NCBI GenBank assembly: GCA_021824845.1
Contig: JAKAJY010000179.1
Span: 1 to 5,717, forward strand
DNA length: 5,717 nt
Direction of reading: 5' to 3'
DNA from: an archaeon
GTDB taxonomy: Archaea > Thermoproteota > Nitrososphaeria > Nitrososphaerales > Nitrosopumilaceae
This document shows, in pieces, positions 5,703 through 5,717 of the stretch. Under the pieces are notes generated by a model. That model searched no databases, was not told the origin of the DNA, and saw nothing but the letters and a program-made list of their open reading frames with translations. The translations under genes were made by a program, and so were the position numbers. Position 1 is the stretch's first letter. Every line of letters starts with the position of its first letter.

Positions 5703-5717
5703 CTAATCATACACCAA
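5703..5717 (-). other. In-frame TAG within the nuoB reading frame, with upstream nuoB codons
   Basis: Read on the minus strand, the last 15 bases are TTG GTG TAT GAT TAG, in frame with the downstream ATG CCA GAG CCA. They translate as L-V-Y-D-stop-M-P-E-P, while NuoB proteins of this lineage read LVYDQMPEP. A single CAG to TAG change (an A at 5705 on the plus strand instead of G) explains it. Because L-V-Y-D continues the family sequence upstream of the stop, nuoB is interrupted here rather than starting here. The site is 12-14 bases from the end of the available sequence, so base-calling or assembly error is a serious alternative. Confidence 0.85.

Noticed and set aside
5703..5705. TAG as pyrrolysine or a general reassigned codon
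   Set aside because: nuoC and nuoH both use TAG as ordinary stops at tight gene junctions, and pyrrolysine is not known to me from this lineage. Kept only as a low-probability explanation.
1..5717. Promoters, terminators, tRNA/ncRNA, repeats, CRISPR or mobile elements
   Set aside because: No intergenic gap exceeds 6 nt, and no repeats or RNA-like structures stood out on reading both strands.

Overview
The window is a piece of one minus-strand operon encoding archaeal respiratory complex I (NADH:quinone oxidoreductase-like, Nuo/Nqo family). In transcription order (right to left) it carries nuoB (3' part only), nuoC, nuoD, nuoH, nuoI, nuoJ, nuoK and nuoM (5' part only). Protein wording, the roughly mid-40s GC content by eye, the lack of nuoE/F/G between nuoD and nuoH, and nuoM directly after nuoK all suggest an ammonia-oxidising archaeon (Nitrososphaeria/Thaumarchaeota, probably Nitrosopumilales or a Nitrosotenuis-like lineage). 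The taxonomic call rests on remembered family resemblance, not on a search.

Layout: 5717-5499 nuoB, 5492-4947 nuoC, 4944-3808 nuoD, 3806-2505 nuoH, 2504-2004 nuoI, 2011-1499 nuoJ, 1518-1213 nuoK, 1213-1 nuoM (runs off the left edge). Junctions are +6, +2, +1 and 0 nt, then overlaps of 8, 20 and 1 nt. Virtually every base is coding, and I see no promoter, terminator, RNA gene, repeat, mobile element or CRISPR. Most genes have a Shine-Dalgarno-like GGAGG/GGGAGG/GAGGTG inside the end of the preceding gene, so translation is probably coupled.

The products form two parts of one enzyme. NuoB, NuoC, NuoD and NuoI make the peripheral connecting (Q) module, carrying iron-sulfur clusters to the quinone site. 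NuoH, NuoJ, NuoK and NuoM are membrane subunits that couple quinone chemistry to proton movement. The NADH-oxidising N module (NuoE/F/G) is absent from its usual place, as known for archaeal 11-subunit complexes, so the electron donor or acceptor is not defined by this window.

The main oddity is at the right edge. The nuoB reading frame contains an in-frame TAG (5705-5703), where the family has a Gln in the LVYDQMPEPK stretch, directly followed by an ATG. It is either a real nonsense mutation or split, a recoding event, or (quite possible so close to the sequence end) a sequence error. Smaller points are departures from bacterial complex I at the quinone site of NuoD, an N-terminal extension of NuoH, and a His/Ser-rich loop plus a missing TM8 lysine in NuoM. 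I found no new kind of biological system here.
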